DNA of 64,000 nucleotides from Glaciecola amylolytica (GCA_003856375.1 CP034120.1:3591501-3655500); one strand, 5' to 3'. Numbered from the stretch's first letter, positions 43,286-52,797 are shown. Notes: a model not told the origin generated them from the sequence alone. Numbers and translations: made by a program.

Positions 43286-44953
43286 ATGGAATCGTTGCAT
43301 CGCATTTTTAGCTTTACACATATGTCAGCAGATGACCTGGCGTTTAACCGCCTTGATTTCTGGATTTTCTTTCTGGCATTCATGGTGCTTTTCAGCTTTT
43401 TGCATAAAAACCAATTGGTACGCAGTATGTTCATTACGGTAATGAGCTTGTTTCTGTACTTCAAAACTTCCGGTTTTTTCGTAACACTTCTCGCACTCTC
43501 AGTAGTCGTCAATTTCTTTCTGGGGAAATGGATTTTCAAAGTTGATAAACCTCTGGGAAGAAAGTGGATCATTGCATTTTCCGCAGTTTTCAATTTATTT
43601 TTCCTGGGATTCTTTAAATATGCACACTTTTTCACCGATTCATTCAATAAAATGTTTCACACCGATTACGAGGTTTTCAACACCTTCGCTCAGTGGGGGA
43701 ACGGGTTTTTCGGTGACGGAACGTTCGAGACGACGATTCTTTTACCGGCAGGTGTCAGCTTTTTCACCTTCCAATCCATCAGTTATGTGGTAGACATTTA
43801 CCGCAAGGAAATTCAACCGGTTCGCAATTTTTGGGATTATGCCTTTTACGTAACTTACTTCCCGCACGTTCTGATGGGACCAATCGTAAGAGCACGTGAT
43901 TTCATTCCTCAGATCTACCAGAAATTCCATCTGACTCAAAAAGAATTCGGAGAAGCAGTTTTCCTGATCATGAAAGGACTTTTCAAGAAAATTGTTCTGG
44001 CAGATTTCATAGCAACGCATTTCATCAATATGGTTGTAGACAATCCGGGCGATTATCCGGGCTACTGGAGCGTGATTGCCATGTGGGGTTATTCCTTGCA
44101 GATTTACGGAGATTTCTCCGGATACACCGACATTGCTATCGGGATTTCAAAACTGATGGGTTTCGAATTGCTGCCGAACTTCAATTCTCCCTACAAGGCA
44201 AACAGTGTGGCTGATTTCTGGAGAAGATGGCATAAATCCTTAGGTTCCTGGTTGAAAGATTACCTGTACATTCCGCTTGGAGGAAACAAAAAAGGAACCA
44301 TCGGTACGTACATCGCCATTATTGTCATTTTCATCTTCCTGATCTTTATTACCGGCTGGTATGAGTTGGTTTTCGTGTACATCGGTTTGATGAGTCTATA
44401 CGGAATCGCAATCCTGATCAGTCCGAAAGTGAAAATGTTTATGCACCGCGATCTGAACCTGCTGATCACCATGATTCTGGGTGGATTGTGGCACGGTGCT
44501 TCTGAGAATTTCGTTATCTGGGGAGCAATGAACGGATTGGCTTTGGTGATCTACAATCACTGGAAAAAGATTTCTCCGTATGAAAAAAGTTCCTGGTGGA
44601 TCGTTCATTTCTGGAAAATCCTGATCACCTTCAACTTCATCACCTTTACCCGCATCTGGTTCCGCTTGAAAACAGAAGGCGCTCCGAATAATATGCTGGA
44701 TCGGATTTTCAATCATTTCGACTTCGATTGGGAGAGCTTCCAAACGCTTACGAGCACTTATTATCAGGCGCTTTTGATCATGCTTCTGGGCTTTTTCATT
44801 CACTGGATGCCGCAGAAATGGAAAGATTTCATGGTTTCGAGTTTCGTAAAAACCAATATGGTGGTGCAAATGTTAATCATCGCGGTATTTATTGTGATTT
44901 TATATCAGGCAGCTTCCAATTCGTTCCAGCCTTTTGTATATCTGGAATTCTAA
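43286..44953 (+). CDS. MBOAT-family O-acyltransferase
   Basis: The 555-residue integral membrane protein has about eleven transmembrane helices. Family motifs are complete: SFFTFQSISYVVDIYR, YGDFSGYTDIAIGISKLMGF, SVADFWRRWHKSLGSWLKDY, YIPLGGN and the catalytic His in ILGGLWHGASENFVIWG. It matches the AlgI/PatA/DltB type, which carries acyl groups across the inner membrane to a periplasmic SGNH partner. Two such partners lie directly upstream (18-bp gap). This composition supports O-acetylation of peptidoglycan or a surface polysaccharide. Confidence 0.95.
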   Translation: MESLHRIFSFTHMSADDLAFNRLDFWIFFLAFMVLFSFLHKNQLVRSMFITVMSLFLYFKTSGFFVTLLALSVVVNFFLGKWIFKVDKPLGRKWIIAFSAVFNLFFLGFFKYAHFFTDSFNKMFHTDYEVFNTFAQWGNGFFGDGTFETTILLPAGVSFFTFQSISYVVDIYRKEIQPVRNFWDYAFYVTYFPHVLMGPIVRARDFIPQIYQKFHLTQKEFGEAVFLIMKGLFKKIVLADFIATHFINMVVDNPGDYPGYWSVIAMWGYSLQIYGDFSGYTDIAIGISKLMGFELLPNFNSPYKANSVADFWRRWHKSLGSWLKDYLYIPLGGNKKGTIGTYIAIIVIFIFLIFITGWYELVFVYIGLMSLYGIAILISPKVKMFMHRDLNLLITMILGGLWHGASENFVIWGAMNGLALVIYNHWKKISPYEKSSWWIVHFWKILITFNFITFTRIWFRLKTEGAPNNMLDRIFNHFDFDWESFQTLTSTYYQALLIMLLGFFIHWMPQKWKDFMVSSFVKTNMVVQMLIIAVFIVILYQAASNSFQPFVYLEF

Positions 44954-44962
44954 ACACGACAC

Positions 44963-46399
44963 ATGAAAAACCCGGTTTTTATCCTGCTGATCCTTCTGTC
45001 AGTAAGCTCTTTCGCCCAAACATGTGATTGTGAAAAGAATTTTCAATGGGCGAAAAAAACGTTCGAAGAAAACGATGCGGGATTTCAGCATGCAATTGAT
45101 CTCAAAGGGAAAAGTGCATACAATGCTCATACCTTGAATTACCTGGAGAAGGTAAAAAATGTGACTGATAAATCGGATTGCGCCAGAATCATTACAGACT
45201 GGCTGTCTTTCTTCCGCAAAGGTCATTTGGGTTTTGTTGCTTTGACTTCTGATTCAGGCAGTACAGGCAGTTCAAATCAATCTGCTTCTTCAAAAGACAA
45301 GGCAAAGCCGCAACTAATTATTGCAGATTTCAAGAACTATTTGTCCACCAAAAAACAAACCGACTACGAAGGAATCTGGGAATCCGATGCATATACTGTT
45401 GCGCTGAAAAACAACAAAGGGAAGTTTGAAGCACATGTCATCGAATCATCCAATACAGATTGGGACAAAAGTCATCCGAAATTTCTCATCAATCCGGATT
45501 TATCGGGTGTTTATTACATGGGAGATTATTCGGAAAAGCCGTTCAAAAAAGCCGTGCTTACCAACAATATTTTACTGGAGCTGGATGGCATTTTCTTCAA
45601 AAGAACATTTCCGATTGAGAAAAATAACGACCCCGATATTGATCTGTTCCTCGAAATCATCAATGCGCAGGAACCATTTGTAAAGCAAATAAACGAAAAT
45701 ACTTACCTGTTGCGGATTCCTTCTTTCGACGGAGCTTACAAACCACAAATCGATTCGCTGATCAAGACATATTCAAGCAAGATTACGGCTTCAAAAAATC
45801 TGATCATCGATCTGCGCGGAAACGGAGGCGGAGCGAACAAGTCCTATGAGGCATTGCTCCCGCTCATTTACACCAATCCGATCCAAACCGTTTTCTGGGA
45901 ACATTTATCCACGGAATTAAACAACAGAAGATGGAAAGAATGGCTTGGAAACCCAAATATTACGCCGGAAAACAAGGCCTTCCTGTTAAAAGTGATTGAG
46001 AAACTGGACAACAACCTAGGGAAATTTGTAAACATCTACGACAACGGAGGTTCAGAAATATTCGAGCAAAAAGAAATCGCTGCTTTCCCTCAACAGGTCG
46101 CAATTCTGACAGATGAATACAACGCAAGCGCAACGGAGCAATTCTTGTTGTCGGCCAAACAAAGCAAGAAAGTAAAACTTTTCGGACATAAAACCTTTGG
46201 TGCTCTGGATATTTCCGAGGTCAATGAAGTTGAATCACCGGATCAGAATTTCCTCTTGTACTACTGTTTAACAAAAAGCCTGAGACTTCCGGATTTGCCT
46301 ATCGATGATTATGGAATTCAGCCCGATTATTTTATTCCGAAAGAGATTCCGAATTATAAATGGATTGAATTCGTGAACAAAACTTTTTTTGGGAATTAA
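44963..46399 (+). CDS. S41-family peptidase
   Basis: The 478-residue protein has a signal peptide (about 1-18, ending SFAQ) and starts nine bases after the MBOAT gene. The S41 (tail-specific protease) fold shows NLIIDLRGNGGGANKSYE near residue 285. The catalytic region is DEYNASATEQFLLSAKQSKK, followed by LFGHKTFGALD; the Ser in NASATE and a downstream Lys form the expected dyad. No PDZ domain is evident. An N-terminal helical domain of about 80 residues and a beta-rich region precede the protease core. It may process a secreted partner of the operon, or only be cotranscribed. Confidence 0.88.
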   Translation: MKNPVFILLILLSVSSFAQTCDCEKNFQWAKKTFEENDAGFQHAIDLKGKSAYNAHTLNYLEKVKNVTDKSDCARIITDWLSFFRKGHLGFVALTSDSGSTGSSNQSASSKDKAKPQLIIADFKNYLSTKKQTDYEGIWESDAYTVALKNNKGKFEAHVIESSNTDWDKSHPKFLINPDLSGVYYMGDYSEKPFKKAVLTNNILLELDGIFFKRTFPIEKNNDPDIDLFLEIINAQEPFVKQINENTYLLRIPSFDGAYKPQIDSLIKTYSSKITASKNLIIDLRGNGGGANKSYEALLPLIYTNPIQTVFWEHLSTELNNRRWKEWLGNPNITPENKAFLLKVIEKLDNNLGKFVNIYDNGGSEIFEQKEIAAFPQQVAILTDEYNASATEQFLLSAKQSKKVKLFGHKTFGALDISEVNEVESPDQNFLLYYCLTKSLRLPDLPIDDYGIQPDYFIPKEIPNYKWIEFVNKTFFGN

Positions 46400-46426
46400 A
46401 TGCGCTGTCATCCTTTCAACCTTTCG

Positions 46427-46434
46427 TATATTTG
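46427..46434 (+). promoter_or_regulatory. -7 box of lipB
   Basis: TATATTTG lies 11 bases before the lipB ATG at 46446. It is a perfect TAnnTTTG; no -33 match at standard spacing. Confidence 0.55.
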
Positions 46435-46445
46435 AGTTCTAAAAT

Positions 46446-47144
46446 ATGTTACCGGAAGTTCATTTTCAAGACTTGGGGCTGATCGATTATCAGGAAGCCT
46501 GGGATTATCAGGAAAAGTTATTTGCCCAAAGCATTGCGTTGAAAATTGAGCGTCGAAACGAAACCACCGAAGAAGAAACCAAAAATTACCTGTTGTTTTG
46601 TGAGCATCCGCACGTTTATACCCTTGGAAAAAGCGGAACGGAAGATCATTTGTTGTTGAATCAGGACGGGTTGGAAGAACACGAAGCCAAATTCTACAAG
46701 ATCAATCGCGGCGGAGATATTACCTATCACGGGCCCGGACAGTTGGTGGCTTACCCGATTCTCGATCTGGATTATTTCTTCACTGACATTCACAAATACA
46801 TGCGTTATCTGGAAGAAGCTGTGATTCAGGTGTTGGCTCATTACGGAGTCAAAGGAGAACGTTCACAAGGATTCACCGGAGTTTGGATCGACACGGATAA
46901 ACCCACTGCACGAAAAATCTGCGCCATGGGAGTGAAATCTTCCCGTTGGGTAACCATGCACGGAATCGGTTTCAACATCAATTCAAATCTTTCTTATTTT
47001 TCTCACATTGTGCCTTGCGGAATTGAAGATAAATCTGTAACTTCCTTGCAACAGGAACTTGGAAGACCAGTCGATATGCAAGAGGTAAAAGACCTTTTAA
47101 AAGAAAAACTGGCTTCTCAATTCGGATTCACTTACGCGCAATAG
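46446..47144 (+). CDS. lipB: Octanoyltransferase LipB
   Basis: LipB transfers octanoate from acyl carrier protein to lipoyl domains of 2-oxoacid dehydrogenases and the glycine cleavage system. The 232-residue protein has RGGDITYHGPGQLVAYPI, the catalytic Cys in VPCGIEDKSVTSL with Lys in AMGVKSSRW, and HGIGFNIN. The length is usual. It has its own -7 box and is followed three bases later by a serine hydrolase gene. Confidence 0.97.
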   Translation: MLPEVHFQDLGLIDYQEAWDYQEKLFAQSIALKIERRNETTEEETKNYLLFCEHPHVYTLGKSGTEDHLLLNQDGLEEHEAKFYKINRGGDITYHGPGQLVAYPILDLDYFFTDIHKYMRYLEEAVIQVLAHYGVKGERSQGFTGVWIDTDKPTARKICAMGVKSSRWVTMHGIGFNINSNLSYFSHIVPCGIEDKSVTSLQQELGRPVDMQEVKDLLKEKLASQFGFTYAQ

Positions 47145-47146
47145 TC

Positions 47147-48376
47147 ATGAAACGCTCCCTACTCAAATGGTTAAAACGAACCGGGTGGTTTGTCTTAATT
47201 CTCTTTTTATCCGTCAACATTTTTATCGTTCTGAGCGGTCGTTTCTATCTCTACAAAGGAATCTATTTCACGTATCTGCAAGGAGAATCTTCTCCTACGA
47301 TCTATGATCTGAATAAATTTCACAACGCAACGGTCAAAGCACCTGAGAAAAGTGAACCGTGGAGCTTTAAACTCGCGAAAAAAGACGCGCTCAGCACCGA
47401 CGATCTGAAATACATGGATACCTGGCGAACTTCTTCGTTTCTGATCGTCAAGAACAATCAGGTGGTCTACGAACAATATTGGGACGAACATCACCCGGAA
47501 ACGGTTTCCAATTCCTTTTCTGCGGCTAAAACGGTTGTCAGTATGCTGATTGGAATTGCACTGGAAGAAGGACACATCAAAAGTCTCGATGAACCCGTTC
47601 GCAAATACATTCCGGAGTTTTCCGGAAAAGGCAAAGAAAAGATTACGATTCGTCATTTGTTGATGATGGCTTCAGGATTGGATTGGGGCGAAAGCGGGAA
47701 AAATCCGCTGTCTGAAAATGCAGAATCGTATTACGGCTGGGATTTGAGAGGTTTGGTGACACGCCAACACGCTATTCAGGAACCCGGAAAGGAATTCATC
47801 TACCAAAGCGGAAATTCTCAGTTGCTCGGTTTCATCATTGAAAAAGCAACCGGAAAAGATCTGGCGCAGTACGCTTCCGAGAAACTGTGGAAACCCATCG
47901 GAGCAGAATCAGATGCATTCTGGAGTCTGGACAAGAAAAACGGCGACGAAAAAGCCTTTTGTTGCTTGTACAGTACAACCAGAGATTTTGCCCGCATCGG
48001 AAAAGTATTGGCGAATCACGGAAAATGGAACGAAAAACAAGTTATTCCGGCTGGATATTTCGATGAAATGGTCAAAAATCCGGAAATGTCGACAGAAGAA
48101 GGTGTTCCGAATACGAGATACGGATTACATATCTGGACTTACGTCAGCAATGGACATCCGGTTTATTATTGCCGTGGAATCAAAGGTCAGTACATCATTT
48201 CCATTCCGGATGAACAACTCATTATCGTGAGAACCGGACACAAAAGAGCTCCCGATATCGAAAAGGAAATTCTTCAAAAAGCAAATACACAAGAAAATCG
48301 GGAGAAAATCGGACATCCGTCTGATCTCTTTGAATATATCCGAATGGGAAGAACGATTGCAACTGTGAACTCCTGA
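47147..48376 (+). CDS. Membrane-anchored serine hydrolase, beta-lactamase class C-like
   Basis: The 409-residue protein has an N-terminal transmembrane helix (about 13-35), so its catalytic domain is periplasmic. The penicillin-binding-like nucleophile motif S-x-x-K is FSAAKTV (near residue 125), and the second motif is YQSGNSQLLGF. The fold is that of class C beta-lactamase, EstB and DD-peptidase relatives. True beta-lactam hydrolysis is not implied; such proteins often act on peptidoglycan peptides, D-amino acid amides or esters. It starts two bases after the lipB stop, a likely operon. Confidence 0.9.
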   Translation: MKRSLLKWLKRTGWFVLILFLSVNIFIVLSGRFYLYKGIYFTYLQGESSPTIYDLNKFHNATVKAPEKSEPWSFKLAKKDALSTDDLKYMDTWRTSSFLIVKNNQVVYEQYWDEHHPETVSNSFSAAKTVVSMLIGIALEEGHIKSLDEPVRKYIPEFSGKGKEKITIRHLLMMASGLDWGESGKNPLSENAESYYGWDLRGLVTRQHAIQEPGKEFIYQSGNSQLLGFIIEKATGKDLAQYASEKLWKPIGAESDAFWSLDKKNGDEKAFCCLYSTTRDFARIGKVLANHGKWNEKQVIPAGYFDEMVKNPEMSTEEGVPNTRYGLHIWTYVSNGHPVYYCRGIKGQYIISIPDEQLIIVRTGHKRAPDIEKEILQKANTQENREKIGHPSDLFEYIRMGRTIATVNS

Positions 48377-48431
48377 TTACTGTGGCACTAACGTTTATTG
48401 TAACTTCGTCTTCAAAAGTTGCACTTTTTCT

Positions 48432-48439
48432 TAACTTTG
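48432..48439 (+). promoter_or_regulatory. -7 box of the 136-residue hypothetical gene
   Basis: TAACTTTG, a perfect TAnnTTTG, 22 bases before the ATG at 48462. Confidence 0.55.
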
Positions 48440-48461
48440 CAGTCCAAAATCGGATAAAACC

Positions 48462-48872
48462 ATGCGAGAAGAATTGAAAGGCCCGGTAGTTGAAAATGTA
48501 AGAATTGTGATCGTTCCCGAAATTAATGAAGAAGGCGGAACGCAGCATTATGTTTATTTGCTGAATCTTCGTGATGATATCATGGAGGGAATCATTATTA
48601 CAAGCCGCGGCTACGGAGAAGATGTCAATACCGGAGAGAAAATCAAAACTTCTACTCTGCGCCATTCTCTGGAAGTTCTTTTACCGAATGAAGCTGCGAA
48701 AATCGAACCGATCATGGAAGAAGTTTTCGGATTGACGAATGAATATTGGGTTTCTTTTTGGGCAGACGACGTCATGTATGACAAACGATTTATTTTCCTT
48801 CCTGAAACGATCGATGAGAAAAACTTCATTGAAATTCCGAAACTAGGCGGAAAAGGAATCATGGTCGGATAA
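48462..48872 (+). CDS. Conserved hypothetical protein, 136 residues
   Basis: The product is a small soluble alpha/beta protein with no signal peptide and no Cys. It has an acidic N-terminal part (VRIVIVPEINEEGGTQ), the segment IIITSRGYGEDVNTGEKIKT and the C-terminal part WVSFWADDVMYDKRFIF. It has its own promoter and lies two bases before a glycosyltransferase gene, so the two are probably cotranscribed. I do not recognise the family. Confidence 0.8.
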   Translation: MREELKGPVVENVRIVIVPEINEEGGTQHYVYLLNLRDDIMEGIIITSRGYGEDVNTGEKIKTSTLRHSLEVLLPNEAAKIEPIMEEVFGLTNEYWVSFWADDVMYDKRFIFLPETIDEKNFIEIPKLGGKGIMVG

Positions 48873-48874
48873 AG

Positions 48875-50311
48875 ATGAATCGCTCTAACTACACTACATA
48901 TTACCTTCCGTTCTTTTTCATTCTCCTGAATTTTGTCGTTAAAGGACTTTTTCTGGGCGCTAATTCTCTTGGTGGAGATGAACCTTTCAGTGTTTATCAT
49001 TCTCAGCAGTCTTTGGACAGTTTGTTCGAAATCTTTCAAAACGAAAACAATCCGCCGCTGCATTTCATTCTGTTGCATTACTGGATCAAATTTTTCGGGA
49101 TTTCAGAAATTTCAGTCCGCGTTCTTTCACTCATTTTCAGTTCGCTGACCGTTTTCTTTATTTACCGGATCGGATGGCGTTTTTTCAATATCCGCGTCGG
49201 GATTTATGCAAGTATCATCTTCATTTTTTCTACTTATCAGGTCATTTTTTCCCACGAAGCAAGAGCTTACGCCCTGATGGGATTGCTGACTGCGGTTTCC
49301 ATGTTCTACTACATGAAAATTGTCATTGCAAAAGACCGGAATAAGTGGAACTTCATTTGGTTTCTTTTAGCAAACACCTTGTTGATTTACACGCACTTTT
49401 TCGGCTTTTTCATCCTGTTTATTCAATTCTTCTTTATCCTTTTCCAGCGAAATCTGCTGAAGGAATTCTATCGTTTTCTGATTTTATTCGTCGGAGTATT
49501 GCTGCTGACCTATTCGCCATACATCTGGATTATTCTGAATCGATTTACGAGTTCAACTCAAGGTGGAACCTGGCTGGCTCCTCCAAGCGGACTTGATGCA
49601 TTTTATGAAATGTTTCGCGCTTTCAGCAATGCGCCGGTTACAGCGGTTTTCACCCTTGCTGCCTTGGTGGTCGGCTCGATTTTTCTCCTTGTAAAACGCA
49701 GGCAAAATCCCAATCGTTTAGCGACCCGCTTAATGCTTTGCTGGTTTTACCTCCCTTTCGTTTTCATGTTCGTCATTTCGTTTTGGATTCCCATGTTTCT
49801 GGATCGCTACCTGATGTTTATTGCGATTGGTTTCTGCATTCTGGTTGCACTTTCCACCGATTTCATCATTCAGAAACCGAAACTTCGCTTCCTGATTCCG
49901 GGCTTTATTTGCCTGCTGTTTGTGGTGTCTGTAAAACCAAATAAAACGAACAAACGGGAAGTCAGGGAAACGGTTCAACTGGTGAAACAGCTGGAAAATG
50001 ACAGTACGTTGGTTTTGGTAGCTCCGGTTCATTTTTCACTGAACTTCATCTATTATTACGACCGTGCTTTGTTTCAGGAATCCGACAGTGAAAAGGTCCG
50101 GAATGAATTAGGGAAAAGATCCTTATACTGTATCAACAGTCTGGAAAACATCGATTATAAAACCCGGAAACGCATCGTACTGGTGGATGCGGCGAGTAAT
50201 TTCTCTGCTCCGAACAACAATATTCTCAACACACTGAATACGGAATTCAATCAGACGAAGAAGCACCACATTGAGGAGATCTTCGATATCTATGAGTTTG
50301 AAAGGAAGTAG
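48875..50311 (+). CDS. GT39-like membrane glycosyltransferase
   Basis: The 478-residue protein has about eleven transmembrane helices. The first extracytoplasmic loop has LGGDEPFSVYHSQ, with the Asp-Glu pair of ArnT/PMT-type GT-C transferases, and PPLHFILLHYWIKFFG follows. The C-terminal 100 residues are soluble and probably periplasmic. It resembles the plus-strand protein at 9643-11043 in architecture. It probably adds a sugar from a polyprenyl phosphate carrier to an exported acceptor; substrates are not identifiable. Confidence 0.85.
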   Translation: MNRSNYTTYYLPFFFILLNFVVKGLFLGANSLGGDEPFSVYHSQQSLDSLFEIFQNENNPPLHFILLHYWIKFFGISEISVRVLSLIFSSLTVFFIYRIGWRFFNIRVGIYASIIFIFSTYQVIFSHEARAYALMGLLTAVSMFYYMKIVIAKDRNKWNFIWFLLANTLLIYTHFFGFFILFIQFFFILFQRNLLKEFYRFLILFVGVLLLTYSPYIWIILNRFTSSTQGGTWLAPPSGLDAFYEMFRAFSNAPVTAVFTLAALVVGSIFLLVKRRQNPNRLATRLMLCWFYLPFVFMFVISFWIPMFLDRYLMFIAIGFCILVALSTDFIIQKPKLRFLIPGFICLLFVVSVKPNKTNKREVRETVQLVKQLENDSTLVLVAPVHFSLNFIYYYDRALFQESDSEKVRNELGKRSLYCINSLENIDYKTRKRIVLVDAASNFSAPNNNILNTLNTEFNQTKKHHIEEIFDIYEFERK

Positions 50312-50346
50312 GTTGAATATTATTATGATATCAGGATTTTAAGATA

Positions 50347-50399
50347 TTAAGACTTCAAGACATTAAAACATGATCTGTCCTAATATCCTGAAGTCTTAA
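50347..50399. terminator. Possible bidirectional terminator or hairpin
   Basis: TTAAGACTTCA (50347-50357) pairs with TGAAGTCTTAA (50389-50399) across a 31-base loop, between convergent genes. Related AAGACTTCAAGAC-like units repeat inside it. The T-tails are weak. Confidence 0.5.
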
Positions 50400-50413
50400 A
50401 GTCCTAACGTCTA

Positions 50414-51577
50414 TTATAGAGTTCCTCTTTTCTCTTGTTCTCTTTCGATGGATTCAAACAAAGCTTTGAAGTTTCCTGCTCCGAATCCTTTTGCTCCCAT
50501 TCGCTGAATGACCTCGAAGAATACAGTTGGGCGGTCTTCAACCGGCTTGGTAAAGATCTGCAGCAAATAACCTTCCTCATCCGCATCGATCATAATTCCC
50601 AATTTCTGCAATTCATTGATATCTTCTTTGAACTTCGACATGTGATCTTTCAAGCGTTCCGGAATTCCATCGTAATAAGCTTGCGGAGGTGTCGACAAGA
50701 ATTCAACTCCACGGGAACGCATATCTGCTACCGTCTTGATGATATCGTCTGTTGCAACTGCAAGGTGTTGAACACCCTCACCCTCATAAAAATCAATGTA
50801 TTCTTCAATTTGAGAGCGTTTTTTACCTTCAGCAGGTTCATTGATCGGGAACTTAATTCGTCCGTTTCCGTTCGACATCACTTTCGACATCAAAGCAGAA
50901 TATTCCGTAGTGATTTGTTTGTCATCAAACGATAAGAAATTTACAAATCCCATGATATCTTCAAACCATTTTACAGCTTCATTCATTCTGTTCCACCCGG
51001 TATTTCCAACCATGTGGTCAATGAACTTCAATCCAACCGGAGCCGGATTATAAGCTGACTTATGCTCTACATAACCCGGCATAAAAATCCCTGTGTAATT
51101 TTTGCGTTCAACGAATACAAAAACCGTCTCACCATAAGCTCCATAAATTCCGGAACGAACAACTTCTCCATGTTCATCCGATTCAACCATTGGCTCAAAA
51201 AAGGACTTCGCACCTCTTTTGGTCGTTTCTTCATACGATTTTCTCGCATCTTCCACCCAAAGAGCAATTACTTTTACTCCGTCACCGTGCTTTTTTACGT
51301 GCTCTCCAATTGGTGAATCACTCTTTAATGCCGTTGTCAATACGATTCTGATCTTGTCTTGCTTCAACACATACGATGCACGATCTTTCACTCCGGTCTC
51401 TAAACCAGCGTAAGCCAAATCCTGAAATCCGAAAGCTGTTTTGTAGAAATGAGCTGCCTGCTTCGCATTTCCTACATAGAATTCCACGTAATCTGTTCCA
51501 AGCAAAGGCAAAAAGTCCTGTGCCCCTTCAAAAATCTTTTCTAATCCGTATTCAACGTTTTTTATTTCGTTACTCAT
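50414..51577 (-). CDS. hppD: 4-hydroxyphenylpyruvate dioxygenase
   Basis: HPPD converts 4-hydroxyphenylpyruvate to homogentisate in tyrosine breakdown. The 387-residue protein has the two vicinal-oxygen-chelate domains of the family. Iron ligands are seen as His in FIDHMVGNTGW, His in GVQHLAVATDD and Glu in FFEVIQRMGAKGFG. The helical C-terminal gate (GNFKALFESIEREQ) is present. It lies 59 bp downstream of the homogentisate dioxygenase gene on the same strand, so the two consecutive steps are encoded together. Confidence 0.97.
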   Translation of the reverse strand: MSNEIKNVEYGLEKIFEGAQDFLPLLGTDYVEFYVGNAKQAAHFYKTAFGFQDLAYAGLETGVKDRASYVLKQDKIRIVLTTALKSDSPIGEHVKKHGDGVKVIALWVEDARKSYEETTKRGAKSFFEPMVESDEHGEVVRSGIYGAYGETVFVFVERKNYTGIFMPGYVEHKSAYNPAPVGLKFIDHMVGNTGWNRMNEAVKWFEDIMGFVNFLSFDDKQITTEYSALMSKVMSNGNGRIKFPINEPAEGKKRSQIEEYIDFYEGEGVQHLAVATDDIIKTVADMRSRGVEFLSTPPQAYYDGIPERLKDHMSKFKEDINELQKLGIMIDADEEGYLLQIFTKPVEDRPTVFFEVIQRMGAKGFGAGNFKALFESIEREQEKRGTL

Positions 51578-51636
51578 AATATTGTTTCTTTAAATGTTTT
51601 CACTTTTCTCCCCTCAAAAGGGAGAACAATTCGTAA

Positions 51637-52797
51637 TTATTTATCCAGCCAGCTCGTTGCATAGGAATCATCTTCCATGTCAATAGCAGCCTGTGTTAAT
51701 TTTAAAGGTTTAAACGTGTCGACCATTACAGCCAATTCTTTTGTTTCCGTTTGTCCTATACTTCTTTCATAAGCTCCCGGATGCGGTCCGTGCGGAATTC
51801 CTCCCGGATGCAAGGAAATGTATCCTTTCTCCACATGGTTCCGGCTCATGAAATCTCCATCCACGTAATACAGCAATTCATCCGAATCGATGTTACTGTG
51901 GTTGTATGGAGCAGGAATCGAAAGCGGATGATAATCATACATTCTCGGAACGAAAGAACAAATCACAAAGTTATGTCCTTCAAACGTTTGATGCACGGGA
52001 GGCGGCTGATGCACACGTCCTGTAATCGGTTCAAAATCATGAATAGAGAACGCGTAAGGAAAATTGTATCCGTCCCAGCCCACTACGTCAAAAGGATGTG
52101 AAGCATATTGCAATTCGTGCAATACATTCTCTTTCTTAATCATGATGGTGAACGTTCCCAATTCGTCGTGCGTTTCCAACTCGGAAGGGCCTCTGAAATC
52201 GCGCTCACAAAACGGAGAATGCTCCAGCAATTGTCCGAAATGATTGCGGTAATTTCTCGGCGTATAAATCGGAGAAAACGATTCTACGATAAACAAGCGG
52301 TTCTTTTCCGTTTCAAATTCGATCTGATAGATCATTCCGCGTGGCACAACCAGATAATCTCCATAACTGAATGGAATATTTCCCATCATCGTTCTGAGTT
52401 TTCCGTTTCCTTCGTGAATGAAAATCACTTCGTCAGCATCCGCGTTCTTATAAAAATAAGTCGTCATAGACTTTTTCGGAGCTGCCAATGCAATATTCAA
52501 ATCGTTGTTGAAAAGCATGATTTCACGCGATTCCAGAAAATCATCTTTCGGAGCCACGTTGAATCCCTTCAGCATGCGGGAAGTGATGTTTTTATTTACC
52601 GCCGGAACCGGAGTCAGATCTTTGAAAGTCTTCACCGACTTCACCATCGTTGGGCGGTGCACATGATACATTAAGGACGAAAAACCATGAAATCCTTCTG
52701 TCCCGAACAATTGTTCGTAGTACAACTCACCCGACTCTTTACGGAATTGTGTATGTCTTTTAGGGGGAAATTTCCCCATGTTATAGTAAAAAGGCAT
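51637..52797 (-). CDS. hmgA: Homogentisate 1,2-dioxygenase
   Basis: HGD opens the ring of homogentisate to maleylacetoacetate, the step after HPPD. The 386-residue protein shows the cupin-type family sequence: MYHVHRPT, FIHEGNGKLRTMMGN, GDYLVVPRGMIYQIE, and late iron-site motifs in SLHPGGIPHGPHPGAYERS. The bacterial type of about 380 residues matches. It leads a two-gene operon with hppD. Fumarylacetoacetase and maleylacetoacetate isomerase are not in the window. Confidence 0.95.
   Translation of the reverse strand: MPFYYNMGKFPPKRHTQFRKESGELYYEQLFGTEGFHGFSSLMYHVHRPTMVKSVKTFKDLTPVPAVNKNITSRMLKGFNVAPKDDFLESREIMLFNNDLNIALAAPKKSMTTYFYKNADADEVIFIHEGNGKLRTMMGNIPFSYGDYLVVPRGMIYQIEFETEKNRLFIVESFSPIYTPRNYRNHFGQLLEHSPFCERDFRGPSELETHDELGTFTIMIKKENVLHELQYASHPFDVVGWDGYNFPYAFSIHDFEPITGRVHQPPPVHQTFEGHNFVICSFVPRMYDYHPLSIPAPYNHSNIDSDELLYYVDGDFMSRNHVEKGYISLHPGGIPHGPHPGAYERSIGQTETKELAVMVDTFKPLKLTQAAIDMEDDSYATSWLDK

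Noticed and set aside
47147-48376. Antibiotic-resistance beta-lactamase
   Set aside because: The fold and S-x-x-K motif are shared with many peptidases and esterases, and the protein is a membrane-anchored housekeeping-type member; resistance is not supported.
52108-52674. A long plus-strand open frame antisense to hmgA
   Set aside because: It is the mirror of a well-supported conserved gene; codon pattern and motifs belong to the minus strand. The same applies to frames inside purF (15848-16309), gpmI (18548-19102) and nuoL (62272-62856).
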